Shown one piece after another: positions 1 to 7,904 of a stretch of 44,972 nucleotides of DNA. Position 1 is the first letter of the stretch. The number at the start of each line of letters is the position of its first letter. The position numbers and the translations under genes were made by a program. The notes beneath the pieces are model-generated. The model was not told the DNA's origin and made no database searches. It saw nothing but the letters and a program-made list of their open reading frames with translations. Location: contig DASTBA010000047.1 in the NCBI GenBank assembly GCA_035712285.1, forward strand, positions 1-44,972, read 5' to 3'. Source of the DNA: CAMLHP01 sp035712285 (GTDB lineage: Bacteria > Gemmatimonadota > Gemmatimonadetes > Gemmatimonadales > GWC2-71-9).

Positions 1-1
1 C

Positions 2-310
2 CGCGTCGCCGCCGGCCCGGCCTTCTCCAGTGTCATCGGCAAGAGTTCCGAGGCCGACTCCCTGCTGCTGGCAGGCGTCGAGGGCAAGGCCCCGCCCGAA
101 TTCGTCCTGGGCTTCGGGGTGCTGGTCATGGCCAGTGGCGGTGCCGCGAACGGCATCATGCTCTTCGAAGGCCCCCCTATCGAGGCCGCACCCCATCTCG
201 GAACCGTGACCTTTGGCGCCATGACCGCTCCTCTGCTCGGCGTGGAGGCTGATCCGGCGGTCTACGACACGCCCGGCTGCGCCTCGTTCCCGGATTCCCT
301 GCGCAAATGA
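2..310 (+). CDS. Unknown protein, C-terminal fragment
   Basis: This is the 3' end of a gene that begins before the window; 102 residues are visible in an open frame ending at TGA 308-310. The fragment is rich in Gly, Ala and Pro, has no clear membrane helix or Cys cluster, and I do not recognise its family. Its stop overlaps the start of the next gene (ATGA at 307-310), so the two are probably co-translated and may share a pathway. The frame is supported by this junction and by coding-like composition. The function is unknown. Confidence 0.6.
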   Translation, partial: RVAAGPAFSSVIGKSSEADSLLLAGVEGKAPPEFVLGFGVLVMASGGAANGIMLFEGPPIEAAPHLGTVTFGAMTAPLLGVEADPAVYDTPGCASFPDSLRK

Positions 311-1041
311 ACGGGCATCGCGTCGTGGTGAGCGGCGTGGTGCGCCATTGGGACGGCCTGGACCGTACCGGGGTCGGGGCGGCGTATGTGAGCGCGCTGA
401 TCGCTCAGGGTCTTCTTCCCGTCATCGGGTCGCCGCTCGTGCCGGAGCATCTTGCGGCACTGCTGCTGGAAGACGCCGCGGGGCTGCTCCTGACCGGCGG
501 CGAGGACGTGGATCCCGTGCACTACGGCGCGATGCCCTCGCCGGCACTGGGTGCGGTGAGCCGCGCTCGCGATGCCTTCGAATTCGCACTCTTTCGGGAG
601 GCCCGCGCCCGCGACCTCCCGGTGCTGGCCATCTGCCGCGGTATCCAGGTCGTGAACGTCGCCCTGGGCGGCACGCTCTGGCAGGACCTGCCCTCCGAGC
701 GACCCGGCGACGTGGCGCACGATGTGGCCGGCAACCGTGCCGCACGAACACACCGGATCAACGTGGCCGTGTCCAGCCGCCTGCATGCGGCGCTCGACGC
801 GTCCTCCTGCTCCGTCAATTCGCGCCACCACCAGGCGGTGCGGGATCTCGCTCCGGGGCTGGTGGCCACGGCGTGGAGCGAAGACGGGCTGATCGAAGGC
901 GTGGAGGCGGACAGCGGGGCCTGGCTGGTCGGCGTGCAGTGGCATCCCGAGGACCTGGCGGACGCAGATGGTGCCGCGCCCGACCGTGGAATCTTCCGCG
1001 CCTTCCGCGACGCGATCAGTGCACGCCCAGTTGCCGCATGA
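307..1041 (+). CDS. Gamma-glutamyl-GABA hydrolase family (class I glutamine amidotransferase-like, peptidase C26)
   Basis: A 244-residue cytoplasmic hydrolase of the PuuD/peptidase C26 type, which cleaves gamma-glutamyl amide bonds. The sequence shows LLTGGEDVDP near residues 61-70, the nucleophile elbow AICRGIQ with Cys110, and QWHPE with His213 and Glu215, giving the complete Cys-His-Glu triad. Length is normal for the family. Its ATG overlaps the upstream stop (ATGA). The 3' end overlaps by 26 bp the end of the convergent minus-strand gene. No putrescine catabolism genes are visible nearby, so the exact substrate is open; the family assignment is firm, the PuuD role is not. Confidence 0.88.
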   Translation: MNGHRVVVSGVVRHWDGLDRTGVGAAYVSALIAQGLLPVIGSPLVPEHLAALLLEDAAGLLLTGGEDVDPVHYGAMPSPALGAVSRARDAFEFALFREARARDLPVLAICRGIQVVNVALGGTLWQDLPSERPGDVAHDVAGNRAARTHRINVAVSSRLHAALDASSCSVNSRHHQAVRDLAPGLVATAWSEDGLIEGVEADSGAWLVGVQWHPEDLADADGAAPDRGIFRAFRDAISARPVAA

Positions 1042-1726
1042 CCCGCTCCGGGTTGAACACCGCCGGAAAGAGAAACCGGTCGCTCACGTTGTTGAGCGCC
1101 GCCCGCAGGGAGCCGAATCGCTCGGCTGCCGTCCGGAACACGCCGTCCAGTCCGTAGCGATCGGCCAGGGAATGGTCGCTCGCCATGCCGAAGCCCCGTC
1201 GCCCCACCGCGTCGTAGTATGACACGTCGGGCCCACCGTGCCGCAGCCGGCGCGCGGCGATATAATCCGGGAAGAGGCCGGCAAGCCAGAGCGCGTAGTT
1301 ACCCAGGTGGACCATGACCTGGAAGCGCCGCTCTCCCGCCGTGGCGTCGAGGTCGGCCAGGATATCCACGAGGTAGCCGTGATGCTGGTCGTCATGCCAG
1401 TCCACGCGGAAGGCGCGATCCCGTTCACCGAAGGCCAGGACCACGGCGGCGAGGTAGTCGGCCAGATCGCGGTCGTCCACGCCGGCGCCGCGCAGGAAGT
1501 GACGCAGGGCCACGTAGAGAAAGAGGTGCTCGCCGGGGGCGAGCATGCTTCGCACCGCCACGAGCTGGTCCAGCAGCTCCGGTGCATCCAGCAGCGGGTC
1601 CGGACCCTCGGTGCGCAGCTGGCGCTCCAGCTCGCGCCGGCGCCGGGCTGATCCCCGGCTGAGGACCAGGATCACCAGATCGAGGTCGGCAGCCCGCAGG
1701 CGACTTCGCACATCGGCACGGATCAT
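1016..1726 (-). CDS. Conserved-looking hypothetical protein
   Basis: A 236-residue soluble protein with no signal peptide or membrane helix, rich in Leu, Arg and Asp. It contains a Trp-His-rich patch (VDWHDDQHHGY, about residues 110-120) that could bind metal, but I do not recognise a family. Its ATG (1724-1726) shares the palindrome CATG with the start of the divergent histidine kinase, so both genes must be expressed from promoters lying inside each other's coding region or far away. Its 3' end overlaps the amidotransferase gene by 26 bp. The minus frame is preferred because its protein is compositionally balanced and ends cleanly, while the opposite frame here is a low-complexity Arg/Ser-rich reading. 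Confidence 0.7.
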   Translation of the reverse strand: MIRADVRSRLRAADLDLVILVLSRGSARRRRELERQLRTEGPDPLLDAPELLDQLVAVRSMLAPGEHLFLYVALRHFLRGAGVDDRDLADYLAAVVLAFGERDRAFRVDWHDDQHHGYLVDILADLDATAGERRFQVMVHLGNYALWLAGLFPDYIAARRLRHGGPDVSYYDAVGRRGFGMASDHSLADRYGLDGVFRTAAERFGSLRAALNNVSDRFLFPAVFNPERVMRQLGVH

Positions 1727-3674
1727 GGATTCGTCTCCTCAACCCGTCGCAGTGGATCTCGCGGCCGGCGTCGCCGACCGCCTCGCCCAGCTGGGCAGCG
1801 AACTGGCCGGCACGCTGCGGCAGGAAGCCGTCGTGGATGCCCTCATCCGTGCCGTACGCGACATCTTCCGGCCCACCGAGATTGTCGTGCACTTCCACGA
1901 TGAGGATGCCGCCCGCGCCCCCCTCCTGCACACCTGGCCGGATCCGGCCGCCGACCGCCGCAACCTGATCGGGCGCCTGGCGGATACCGGACCAGTTGTC
2001 GTGGAGCAGGGCGCGGAGCACTGGATCCTCGCGCCCATGATCGCCCGGCGGCGTGTGCGAGGCCTGGTCGCGATGCGCGACGCCACCCGGCTCCCTGCGC
2101 GGCTGGCCCTGCCCTATCTCGGCGCCATCGCGGCGCAGGCCAGCGTCGCGATCGAAAGCGCCAAACTCGTGGATGTCTATGACGATGGGCGCCGTTCCTG
2201 GCAGGAAGTCGTGGACGCCCTCATGCTGGCTCTCTGTACCGTGGATGCCGAAGGCAGCATACGGCGTGCCAATCGGGCCTTTGCCGACCTGGTGAGCGTA
2301 CCGCCAGCGGTGCTGGTGGGCCGGCCCTGGTCGGCTTTTGTCCCGGCGGACTGGATCGCCGATCTCGAGCGGGTGCTGGCCTATCCGCTCGGCCATGAGG
2401 TGGAACTGCGAACGGCGTCCCGGTCCTATGCCGTGAGTGGTGTTCCGGTGGGTGATGGTGAGGGGGCGGCCACCGTGCTGCTCTTCAAGGACCAGACCGA
2501 GGAACGCCGCCTCCAGGAACAGCTGCTGCAGAGTGCCAAGCTCTCCGCCATGGGCCAGCTGATCGCCGGCGTTGCCCATGAACTCAACAATCCCCTGGCG
2601 TCGGTGGTGGGTTTCTCCGACTTCCTCGGCGAGATCCCCGACGTGCCGCCCCCGCTGCGGGAGCCGCTGGCAGTCATCCGGGAGGAGGCCGAGCGCGCTT
2701 CCGGCATCGTGAAGAGCCTCCTGAACTTCGCGCGGAAGCACGACCACCAGCGCGGCCCGGCGGACGTCGGACAGCTGCTCGAGACCACCATGGCGCTGCT
2801 GCGCAGTCCGCTCATGGCCAGCCGGGTGGAGTCCCGCATCGCGGTGGAGCCCGGGCTGCCACCGGTCATGATGGATGCGGGCCGGATTCAGCAGGTCTTC
2901 GTGAACCTGGTCTCCAACGCCGCGCAGGCCATCGCCTCGACCGGCCGCGGCGGCAGCGTGACGCTGACCGCGCGCCGCTTCCATGAAGGCGTGGCCGTGG
3001 ACATCACCGACGACGGCCCGGGCATGGACGAGGAGATCGCCCAGCGGGTGTTCGACCCGTTCTTCACCACCAAGCGTGACGAGAGTGGCACCGGCCTGGG
3101 CCTGCCGATCAGCCAGGGCATCGTGCGCGAGCATGGCGGCCGCATCACGCTGGCGACGGAGCCGGGCCACGGCGCCACCTTTACCGTGTATCTGCCCTTC
3201 GGCGAGGCCGCACCGCCCACGCCTGCGCCGCTGGACACCGTGCGGCCCCTGGAACGGAGCCTCCGCGTCCTGGTGGTGGATGACGAGCCCCATATCCTGC
3301 ACTACATGCGGGCCACGCTCGAGGCCTGGGGGCATGAGGTGGATGTCGCGGCCGACGGAGCGGAAGGTTACCGGATGGTCGTGGAGGGAGATCATGATCT
3401 GGTGATCTGCGACCTCCGCATGCCGCAGATCGGCGGCCGGGAGCTGTTCGAGGACCTCGCACAGGAGCACCCCGACCTGGCGCGGCGGATCTTCTTCTCC
3501 ACCGGCGACACGGTCCGGGGTGACACCCTCGCCTTTCTCGAAGGGCTGGGCCGCCCCTGGCTCCACAAGCCGTTCGGCCTGGCCGAACTCCGCGCCCTGC
3601 TGGCCACGGCGGCCCGCCAGGCCAGCGGGCGGGATTCCGGCATCCATCGCATGCCGGCGGCCGACGATCCATGA
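1725..3674 (+). CDS. Hybrid sensor histidine kinase with C-terminal receiver domain
   Basis: A 649-residue cytoplasmic signalling protein. From the N-terminus: a GAF-like sensor region (about 15-155), a PAS-like region (about 165-265), a HisKA helix pair with phospho-acceptor His285 in VAHELNNPL, an HATPase domain (about 385-500) with N box NLVSNAAQAI, G1 DDGPGM, F box FDPFFTTK and G2 GTGLGLPIS, and a receiver domain (about 520-635) with acidic pair VVDDEP, phospho-Asp563 in ICDLRMP and the conserved Lys in LHKPF. There are no membrane helices, so it senses a cytoplasmic signal. The frame is open further upstream, but that part lies antisense to the divergent gene and reads as low-complexity sequence, so I use ATG 1725. 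No separate response regulator is nearby, so its output partner is unknown. Confidence 0.9.
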   Translation: MDSSPQPVAVDLAAGVADRLAQLGSELAGTLRQEAVVDALIRAVRDIFRPTEIVVHFHDEDAARAPLLHTWPDPAADRRNLIGRLADTGPVVVEQGAEHWILAPMIARRRVRGLVAMRDATRLPARLALPYLGAIAAQASVAIESAKLVDVYDDGRRSWQEVVDALMLALCTVDAEGSIRRANRAFADLVSVPPAVLVGRPWSAFVPADWIADLERVLAYPLGHEVELRTASRSYAVSGVPVGDGEGAATVLLFKDQTEERRLQEQLLQSAKLSAMGQLIAGVAHELNNPLASVVGFSDFLGEIPDVPPPLREPLAVIREEAERASGIVKSLLNFARKHDHQRGPADVGQLLETTMALLRSPLMASRVESRIAVEPGLPPVMMDAGRIQQVFVNLVSNAAQAIASTGRGGSVTLTARRFHEGVAVDITDDGPGMDEEIAQRVFDPFFTTKRDESGTGLGLPISQGIVREHGGRITLATEPGHGATFTVYLPFGEAAPPTPAPLDTVRPLERSLRVLVVDDEPHILHYMRATLEAWGHEVDVAADGAEGYRMVVEGDHDLVICDLRMPQIGGRELFEDLAQEHPDLARRIFFSTGDTVRGDTLAFLEGLGRPWLHKPFGLAELRALLATAARQASGRDSGIHRMPAADDP

Positions 3675-3734
3675 CTCGGCAATTCGGCGCGCCCCGGCTA
3701 TCATCCAGCGACGCCTGACCCACTGACCGGACCC

Positions 3735-4496
3735 ATGATCTACGTCTGCATACCGTCGCACAACGAAGCCGCCACCGTGGGCCTCCTGCTCTGGAAGATC
3801 CGGCAGGTGTTCACGGAGTTCCCCCGTGAGTACCAGCTGCTGGTGGCGAACGATGGTTCCCTGGACGCCACCGCCGACGTGCTGGCGCCCTACGCGCGGG
3901 TCCTCCCGCTCACCGTGATCACGCACGATGAGCGCCGGGGCTACGCCGCGACCGTGGAGGGGCTGCTCCGTACGGCGCTCGAACGCACCGACCGCCCCAA
4001 GCGCGACTGTGCCGTGATCATGCACGCGGACTTCACGCACGATGCCGATGTGCTGCCGGATCTGGTGCGGCGGATCGACAGCGGAGCCGATCTCGTGGTG
4101 GCCGAAGGCCGGCTGGACGGGGAACCTTCACGAACCCGCCGCTGGCTGCGGCGAATGGCGCCCATGCTGCTTGGGGGGCGGGTACGGGTACCTGGCGTGC
4201 GGGATGTCGTCAGCGGCTATGCCGCCTTCCGGCTGGTCACGCTTCGGCACGCCCTCCGGGAGCGCCCCAGGCAGCTGCTGCTCACCGAAGGCTGGGCCGC
4301 CCGTGCGGAGCTGCTGGCGATCGCGAGCCGGCACTCCCGCCAGATTGAAAGCCTGCGGGCCTCGGAACGCCACGACCGGCGCCCCAGACCAAGCCGGGTG
4401 GCGCCGTTCGAGGCGGTGCGTGCCATGTGGCGCGCACGACAGCAGCTTCGCCACACGGCATTGCCGTCTCACGTGGCCCAGGCCGAGCCGGCCTGA
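3735..4496 (+). CDS. Family 2 glycosyltransferase
   Basis: A 253-residue soluble GT-A fold enzyme expected to transfer a sugar from an activated nucleotide or lipid sugar. The N-terminus has the strand-loop VCIPSHNEAATVG, followed by VANDGS (residues 37-42) and an acidic HADFTHDAD segment near residue 97 that would hold the metal-nucleotide, as in dolichyl-phosphate mannose synthase-like GT2 proteins. There is no C-terminal membrane domain. It follows the kinase gene by 60 bp; no other cell-surface sugar genes are adjacent, so the acceptor is not known. The C-terminal 50 residues are Arg-rich and hydrophilic. Confidence 0.85.
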   Translation: MIYVCIPSHNEAATVGLLLWKIRQVFTEFPREYQLLVANDGSLDATADVLAPYARVLPLTVITHDERRGYAATVEGLLRTALERTDRPKRDCAVIMHADFTHDADVLPDLVRRIDSGADLVVAEGRLDGEPSRTRRWLRRMAPMLLGGRVRVPGVRDVVSGYAAFRLVTLRHALRERPRQLLLTEGWAARAELLAIASRHSRQIESLRASERHDRRPRPSRVAPFEAVRAMWRARQQLRHTALPSHVAQAEPA

Positions 4497-4518
4497 GCCG
4501 CGTCTCGTCAGGCCGGCT
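4486..4518. terminator. Perfect inverted repeat between convergent genes, likely bidirectional terminator
   Basis: An 11-bp perfect inverted repeat (AGCCGGCCTGA at 4486-4496, its complement at 4508-4518) with an 11-nt loop. It covers the stop codons of both the glycosyltransferase (4494-4496) and the convergent small membrane protein (4508-4510). There is no U-tract, so it may be a transcript-end stabiliser or a Rho-type end rather than an intrinsic terminator. Confidence 0.5.
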
Positions 4519-4720
4519 TGCCGGTGATCATTTCCCGGATGCGGGCCGCCGTCCCCGGGGCGAAGATCTTCAGGATCATGTAGAAGACCCATCCCCAGAA
4601 CGCCCAGACCAGGATCGTCACGATCAGCGAGAGGATCCCGCCGAAGAGCCCGAACAGCAGCTTCATCGCCAGGATTCCCACGAACGCAAAAACCGAGAAA
4701 CCGAGGATCGTCCGGACCAT
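4508..4720 (-). CDS. Small membrane protein, unknown
   Basis: A 70-residue protein that is mostly hydrophobic, with two predicted membrane segments (about residues 5-24 and 26-48) and a short basic C-terminal tail (GTAARIREMITGKPA). An in-frame ATG exists 36 bp further upstream, but ATG 4720 is preceded by GGAGG at a spacing of about 8 nt, so the shorter form is chosen. I do not recognise a family. It is divergent from thiO and convergent with the glycosyltransferase, hence a single-gene unit. Confidence 0.7.
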   Translation of the reverse strand: MVRTILGFSVFAFVGILAMKLLFGLFGGILSLIVTILVWAFWGWVFYMILKIFAPGTAARIREMITGKPA

Positions 4721-4794
4721 GCTATTTTCCTCCAAGGTGGCCGGTCGCGTCTCCATACGCCCCGATGTTTCATAAAGTTTCGTCGAGGCACCAA

Positions 4795-5895
4795 GTGACT
4801 ACCAGCTATGATGTTATCATCGTCGGCGGCGGCGCCATCGGCGCCGCATGCGCCCGGGAGTTTGCCCGGGAGCGGCGCCGCGTGCTGGTGCTCGACAACG
4901 GTGCCGATGGCGCAGCCTGGCAGGCGGCCGCCGGGATGCTGGCCCCCCAGATCGAGAGCGATGACAATGAATCGCTCTATGAACTGGGCATGGCAAGCCG
5001 GGATCGCTACGCCGAGCTGGCCGGAGAGCTCCGGGAGAGCACCGGCATAGACATCGGGCTCTGGCGCGAAGGTATTGCCCGGGTTGCCATCGACGAGGCG
5101 GACGCTGCGGTGCTCAAGGCCAGCGTCGCCTGGCAGCGGCAGCAGGGCCACCTCTGTGATTGGCTCGACGCGGCGGAAGTCAAGGAGCACTGGTCCTGGC
5201 TCCGTTCCCCGCTGGGCGCCCTCTGGTCGCCTCTCGACGGGGCGCTCGACCCCGTGAACCTGGTGCACGCACTGCTTGCCGATGCGACGCAGCATGGTGC
5301 CACCGTCGTGCGCCAGGCGGCGCGGCGCATCGAGCGCGACGGCGACCGGGCCGTGGCGGTCCACGCGGACGAGCGGTACTCGGCTCTCGACATCATCGTG
5401 GCGGCCGGTGCCTGGTCGGGGCGCCTCGAGGGGCTGCCCAGACCGCTCTCCGTCGAGCCGGTTCGCGGGCAGATGGCGGCTTTTCCGTGGCCGGAGAACA
5501 CGGCTCGCGCGATTCTCTACACGGGGCTCTCGTATGTGCTCGCGCGCGGGAGCGAAGCCCTGATCGGCTCCACCATGGAGTATGCCGGCTATGATGTCAC
5601 CGTCACCGATGCCGGACAGCAGCGCATCTGGGCCGGCGTCCGGGACCTGATCCCCGGCCTCGGCGCGCGCCCGGAGATCCGGAGCTGGGCCGGGCTCCGG
5701 CCCGTGACGCCGGATGGCCTGCCGATCGTCGGCCCGGCGCCGGATCTCTCCCACCTCTGGTATGCGACGGGACATGGCCGCAACGGCATCCTGCTCGCGG
5801 CCATCACCGCCGTACTGCTGCAGCAGATGATCCGCGGGGAGCCGGCGCATGAACATCTTGCCGCGTTCAGTCCGGCGCGCATGTGGGTCTGGTAG
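4795..5895 (+). CDS. thiO: Glycine oxidase ThiO (FAD-dependent)
   Basis: A 366-residue D-amino-acid-oxidase-fold flavoenzyme. ThiO oxidises glycine to iminoglycine for the thiazole half of thiamine. The sequence shows the N-terminal dinucleotide fold VIIVGGGAIGAACA, the AAAGMLAPQIE segment typical of ThiO, and the C-terminal FAD motif WAGLRPVTPDGLPIVGP followed by YATGHGRNG. I chose GTG 4795 because GAGG lies 6 nt before it and the dinucleotide fold starts at once; an ATG at 4765 would add 10 residues but has no ribosome site. thiG, thiS and other thiamine genes are not in the window. It abuts a DUF1684 gene with no spacer. Confidence 0.85.
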   Translation: MTTSYDVIIVGGGAIGAACAREFARERRRVLVLDNGADGAAWQAAAGMLAPQIESDDNESLYELGMASRDRYAELAGELRESTGIDIGLWREGIARVAIDEADAAVLKASVAWQRQQGHLCDWLDAAEVKEHWSWLRSPLGALWSPLDGALDPVNLVHALLADATQHGATVVRQAARRIERDGDRAVAVHADERYSALDIIVAAGAWSGRLEGLPRPLSVEPVRGQMAAFPWPENTARAILYTGLSYVLARGSEALIGSTMEYAGYDVTVTDAGQQRIWAGVRDLIPGLGARPEIRSWAGLRPVTPDGLPIVGPAPDLSHLWYATGHGRNGILLAAITAVLLQQMIRGEPAHEHLAAFSPARMWVW

Positions 5896-6726
5896 ATGAC
5901 GCAGACAGCCTGGCGGCTCACCCTGGTGTCCTGGGGCATGTTTCTGCTCGCAGCCGGTACTGCCGGGGCGCAGGCGCCGCCGGACCTCCGCGCGGAGCGT
6001 GCGGCGTGGTCCGACTGGCTCGCCCATTCAGCCGTCTCGCCCTACACCGCCGTGGCACAGGTCGCCATCGGAAGCGGCCTGACCCTCGGCCCCGCGGACG
6101 CGGAACTGCCGCTCGCGGGATTCGGCGCCGCGGAAGTGCGCGCCGCCGGTGGAAGCATCACCCTTGCAAGTGCCCGGGAAACGCGCCAGCTGCCCCGCGG
6201 CCGCCCGGTGCGCGCGGGACGCTACACCTTCGTCGGTGGCGGCGCCGCGGACCAGCCGCTCGTGACGGTGTTCGACAGTGCCAAGGCCAGGGGCACGCCC
6301 CACTGGTTCCCGTACGACGCCAGCCTGGCGTTTGTCGGGCCGCTCATTGCGCCGGATTCGGTGCGGCGGCGGCGGGTGCTCTCGCCCGATGGCGTCGAGG
6401 TCCAGGCCGAGGATGCGGGCAGTGTCGTGATTCCGCTGTCGGGCCGGCCCGTCCGGCTCGCCGTGATGCGCCTGCCGGATCCGGTGACCGGCGAGACGAG
6501 TCTCGAGATCTACTTCCGCGACGGGACCAACGGACACGATACCTATCCGGCGGGGCGATTCGTCGCGCTGACACCGGCGGGACAGGGGCGCTGGCGGCTG
6601 GACTTCAACCGGGCACGAAATCCGTTCTGCTCCTACAGCGCCGCCTATGCCTGTCCCGCTCCATGGCGCGGCAACAGCCTGCCGGTGGACATCCGGGCCG
6701 GGGAGCAGTATACCCCCAAGGAATGA
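5896..6726 (+). CDS. DUF1684 family exported protein
   Basis: A 276-residue protein with an N-terminal signal peptide (cleavage likely after AGTAGA or AQA, about residue 25), so it acts in the periplasm or at the surface. The DUF1684 signature is clear in the C-terminal part: IYFRDGTNGHDTYPAGRF, then LDFNRARNPFCSYS, then YACP, and a final V-x-AGE. The biochemical function of DUF1684 is not known. It begins directly after the thiO stop (TAG|ATG) and its own stop overlaps the next gene (ATGA at 6723-6726), indicating translational coupling in a four-gene unit. Confidence 0.85.
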   Translation: MTQTAWRLTLVSWGMFLLAAGTAGAQAPPDLRAERAAWSDWLAHSAVSPYTAVAQVAIGSGLTLGPADAELPLAGFGAAEVRAAGGSITLASARETRQLPRGRPVRAGRYTFVGGGAADQPLVTVFDSAKARGTPHWFPYDASLAFVGPLIAPDSVRRRRVLSPDGVEVQAEDAGSVVIPLSGRPVRLAVMRLPDPVTGETSLEIYFRDGTNGHDTYPAGRFVALTPAGQGRWRLDFNRARNPFCSYSAAYACPAPWRGNSLPVDIRAGEQYTPKE

Positions 6727-7904
6727 TCAGTCTCGTTGCCGCAGCCATGCTGGCACTGGCCGGGCCTGCCCCGCTGGCGGGGCCCTGGCGGGCCGCACTG
6801 TCGCTGGATGGCGGCGAGCTCAGGTTCTCCCTTGAACTCGTCCGCACCGGCGGCGGCCTCACCGGACAGCTCTGCAACGCGAACATGTGCGAGCCGTTGT
6901 CCGCGGTGCACGCAGCCGGCGATTCCGTCACCCTGGAGATCGCGGACTACGCCGCGAACATTGTCGCCGAGGTGCAGGGCGACACGCTGGTGGGGTTCTA
7001 CCGGAATGTCGGTAACCGCGGACCGCGGGTGATCCCGTTCCACGCCGGGCGAGGCCGGTGGAGCGCGAGCGGCGTCCCCACCGAGGTGCGAGGCCGGTGG
7101 GACGCGACCTTCGACGCCAATGGACGCCGGAGTCCGCGGGTGCTGGTCTTCACCGATGGCCCGCGCGGGCTCCAGGGAACGGTGATCGCGAACACCGGCG
7201 ACTACGGTACGTTCTGGGGCCAGGCCGAGGGAGACTCGGTCACCCTCAGCCACTTCGACGGTTCGTTCGTCTACCAGCTCTCGGCCCGCGTCGATGGCGA
7301 CACGCTCCGGGGTGTCTTTCGTGCGGGCCGAAGCACCGAGACGCCGTTCACGGCGGTGCGCAGCACCGGCGCGCCGCACCTGCGTGCGCCGACGGCGATG
7401 ACGCAGGCGGACACCACGGCGCCGTTCCGGTTCGCCTTTCCCGGCGTGGATGGCGGCATCGTCCGGAACACCGACCCGCGCTTCAGGGGCAAGGTGGTGC
7501 TGATCGACATCTTCGGCACCTGGTGCCCCACCTGCCAGGAGGCCGCACCGGAACTGGTGCGGCTCTGGAATGCGTATCACGCCCGAGGGCTCGAGATCGT
7601 CGGCATCGCCTATGAAGTGTCCGGCGACACCGCCGTGGATGGAGCGCTGGTGCGCCGCTATCGTCATCGCCACCGGATCCCGTTTCCCCTGCTGCTGGGC
7701 GGCATCAACGTGGTCGAGGCCACGGCGGCCACGCTGCCCCAGCTGACCGGGTTCACGTCGTACCCGACCTCCATCTTCCTCGGCCGGGACGGACGGGTGC
7801 GGCGGGTGCACGCCGGGTTCTTCGGGGCCGCCACCGGCGCGATGCATCAGGACCAGGTCCGCGCATTCCGGGCCTTCATCGAAACCCTGCTCAAGGAGCC
7901 GTGA
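6723..7904 (+). CDS. Exported TlpA-like thioredoxin-fold protein with long N-terminal domain
   Basis: A 393-residue protein. A short signal peptide (residues 1-20) leads into a beta-rich region (about 22-220) of unknown family with two Cys (C51, C56), followed by a thioredoxin/TlpA domain (about 235-390) with active site FGTWCPTC (Cys268, Cys271), FTSYPT as the cis-Pro region and a glycine-rich C-terminal strand. TlpA-like proteins reduce disulfides in the periplasm. The start is set at ATG 6723, overlapping the DUF1684 stop; the frame is open further upstream only as a shadow of that gene. The next gene overlaps its stop (TGATG). Confidence 0.85.
   Translation: MISLVAAAMLALAGPAPLAGPWRAALSLDGGELRFSLELVRTGGGLTGQLCNANMCEPLSAVHAAGDSVTLEIADYAANIVAEVQGDTLVGFYRNVGNRGPRVIPFHAGRGRWSASGVPTEVRGRWDATFDANGRRSPRVLVFTDGPRGLQGTVIANTGDYGTFWGQAEGDSVTLSHFDGSFVYQLSARVDGDTLRGVFRAGRSTETPFTAVRSTGAPHLRAPTAMTQADTTAPFRFAFPGVDGGIVRNTDPRFRGKVVLIDIFGTWCPTCQEAAPELVRLWNAYHARGLEIVGIAYEVSGDTAVDGALVRRYRHRHRIPFPLLLGGINVVEATAATLPQLTGFTSYPTSIFLGRDGRVRRVHAGFFGAATGAMHQDQVRAFRAFIETLLKEP

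Noticed and set aside
1425..4040. Open frame of about 870 codons antisense to the histidine kinase
   Set aside because: No recognisable motifs and strong overlap with a well-supported kinase gene; a composition artefact.
4721..4794. Thiamine riboswitch ahead of thiO
   Set aside because: The gap to the divergent gene is only about 75 bp and lacks the conserved thi-box sequences.
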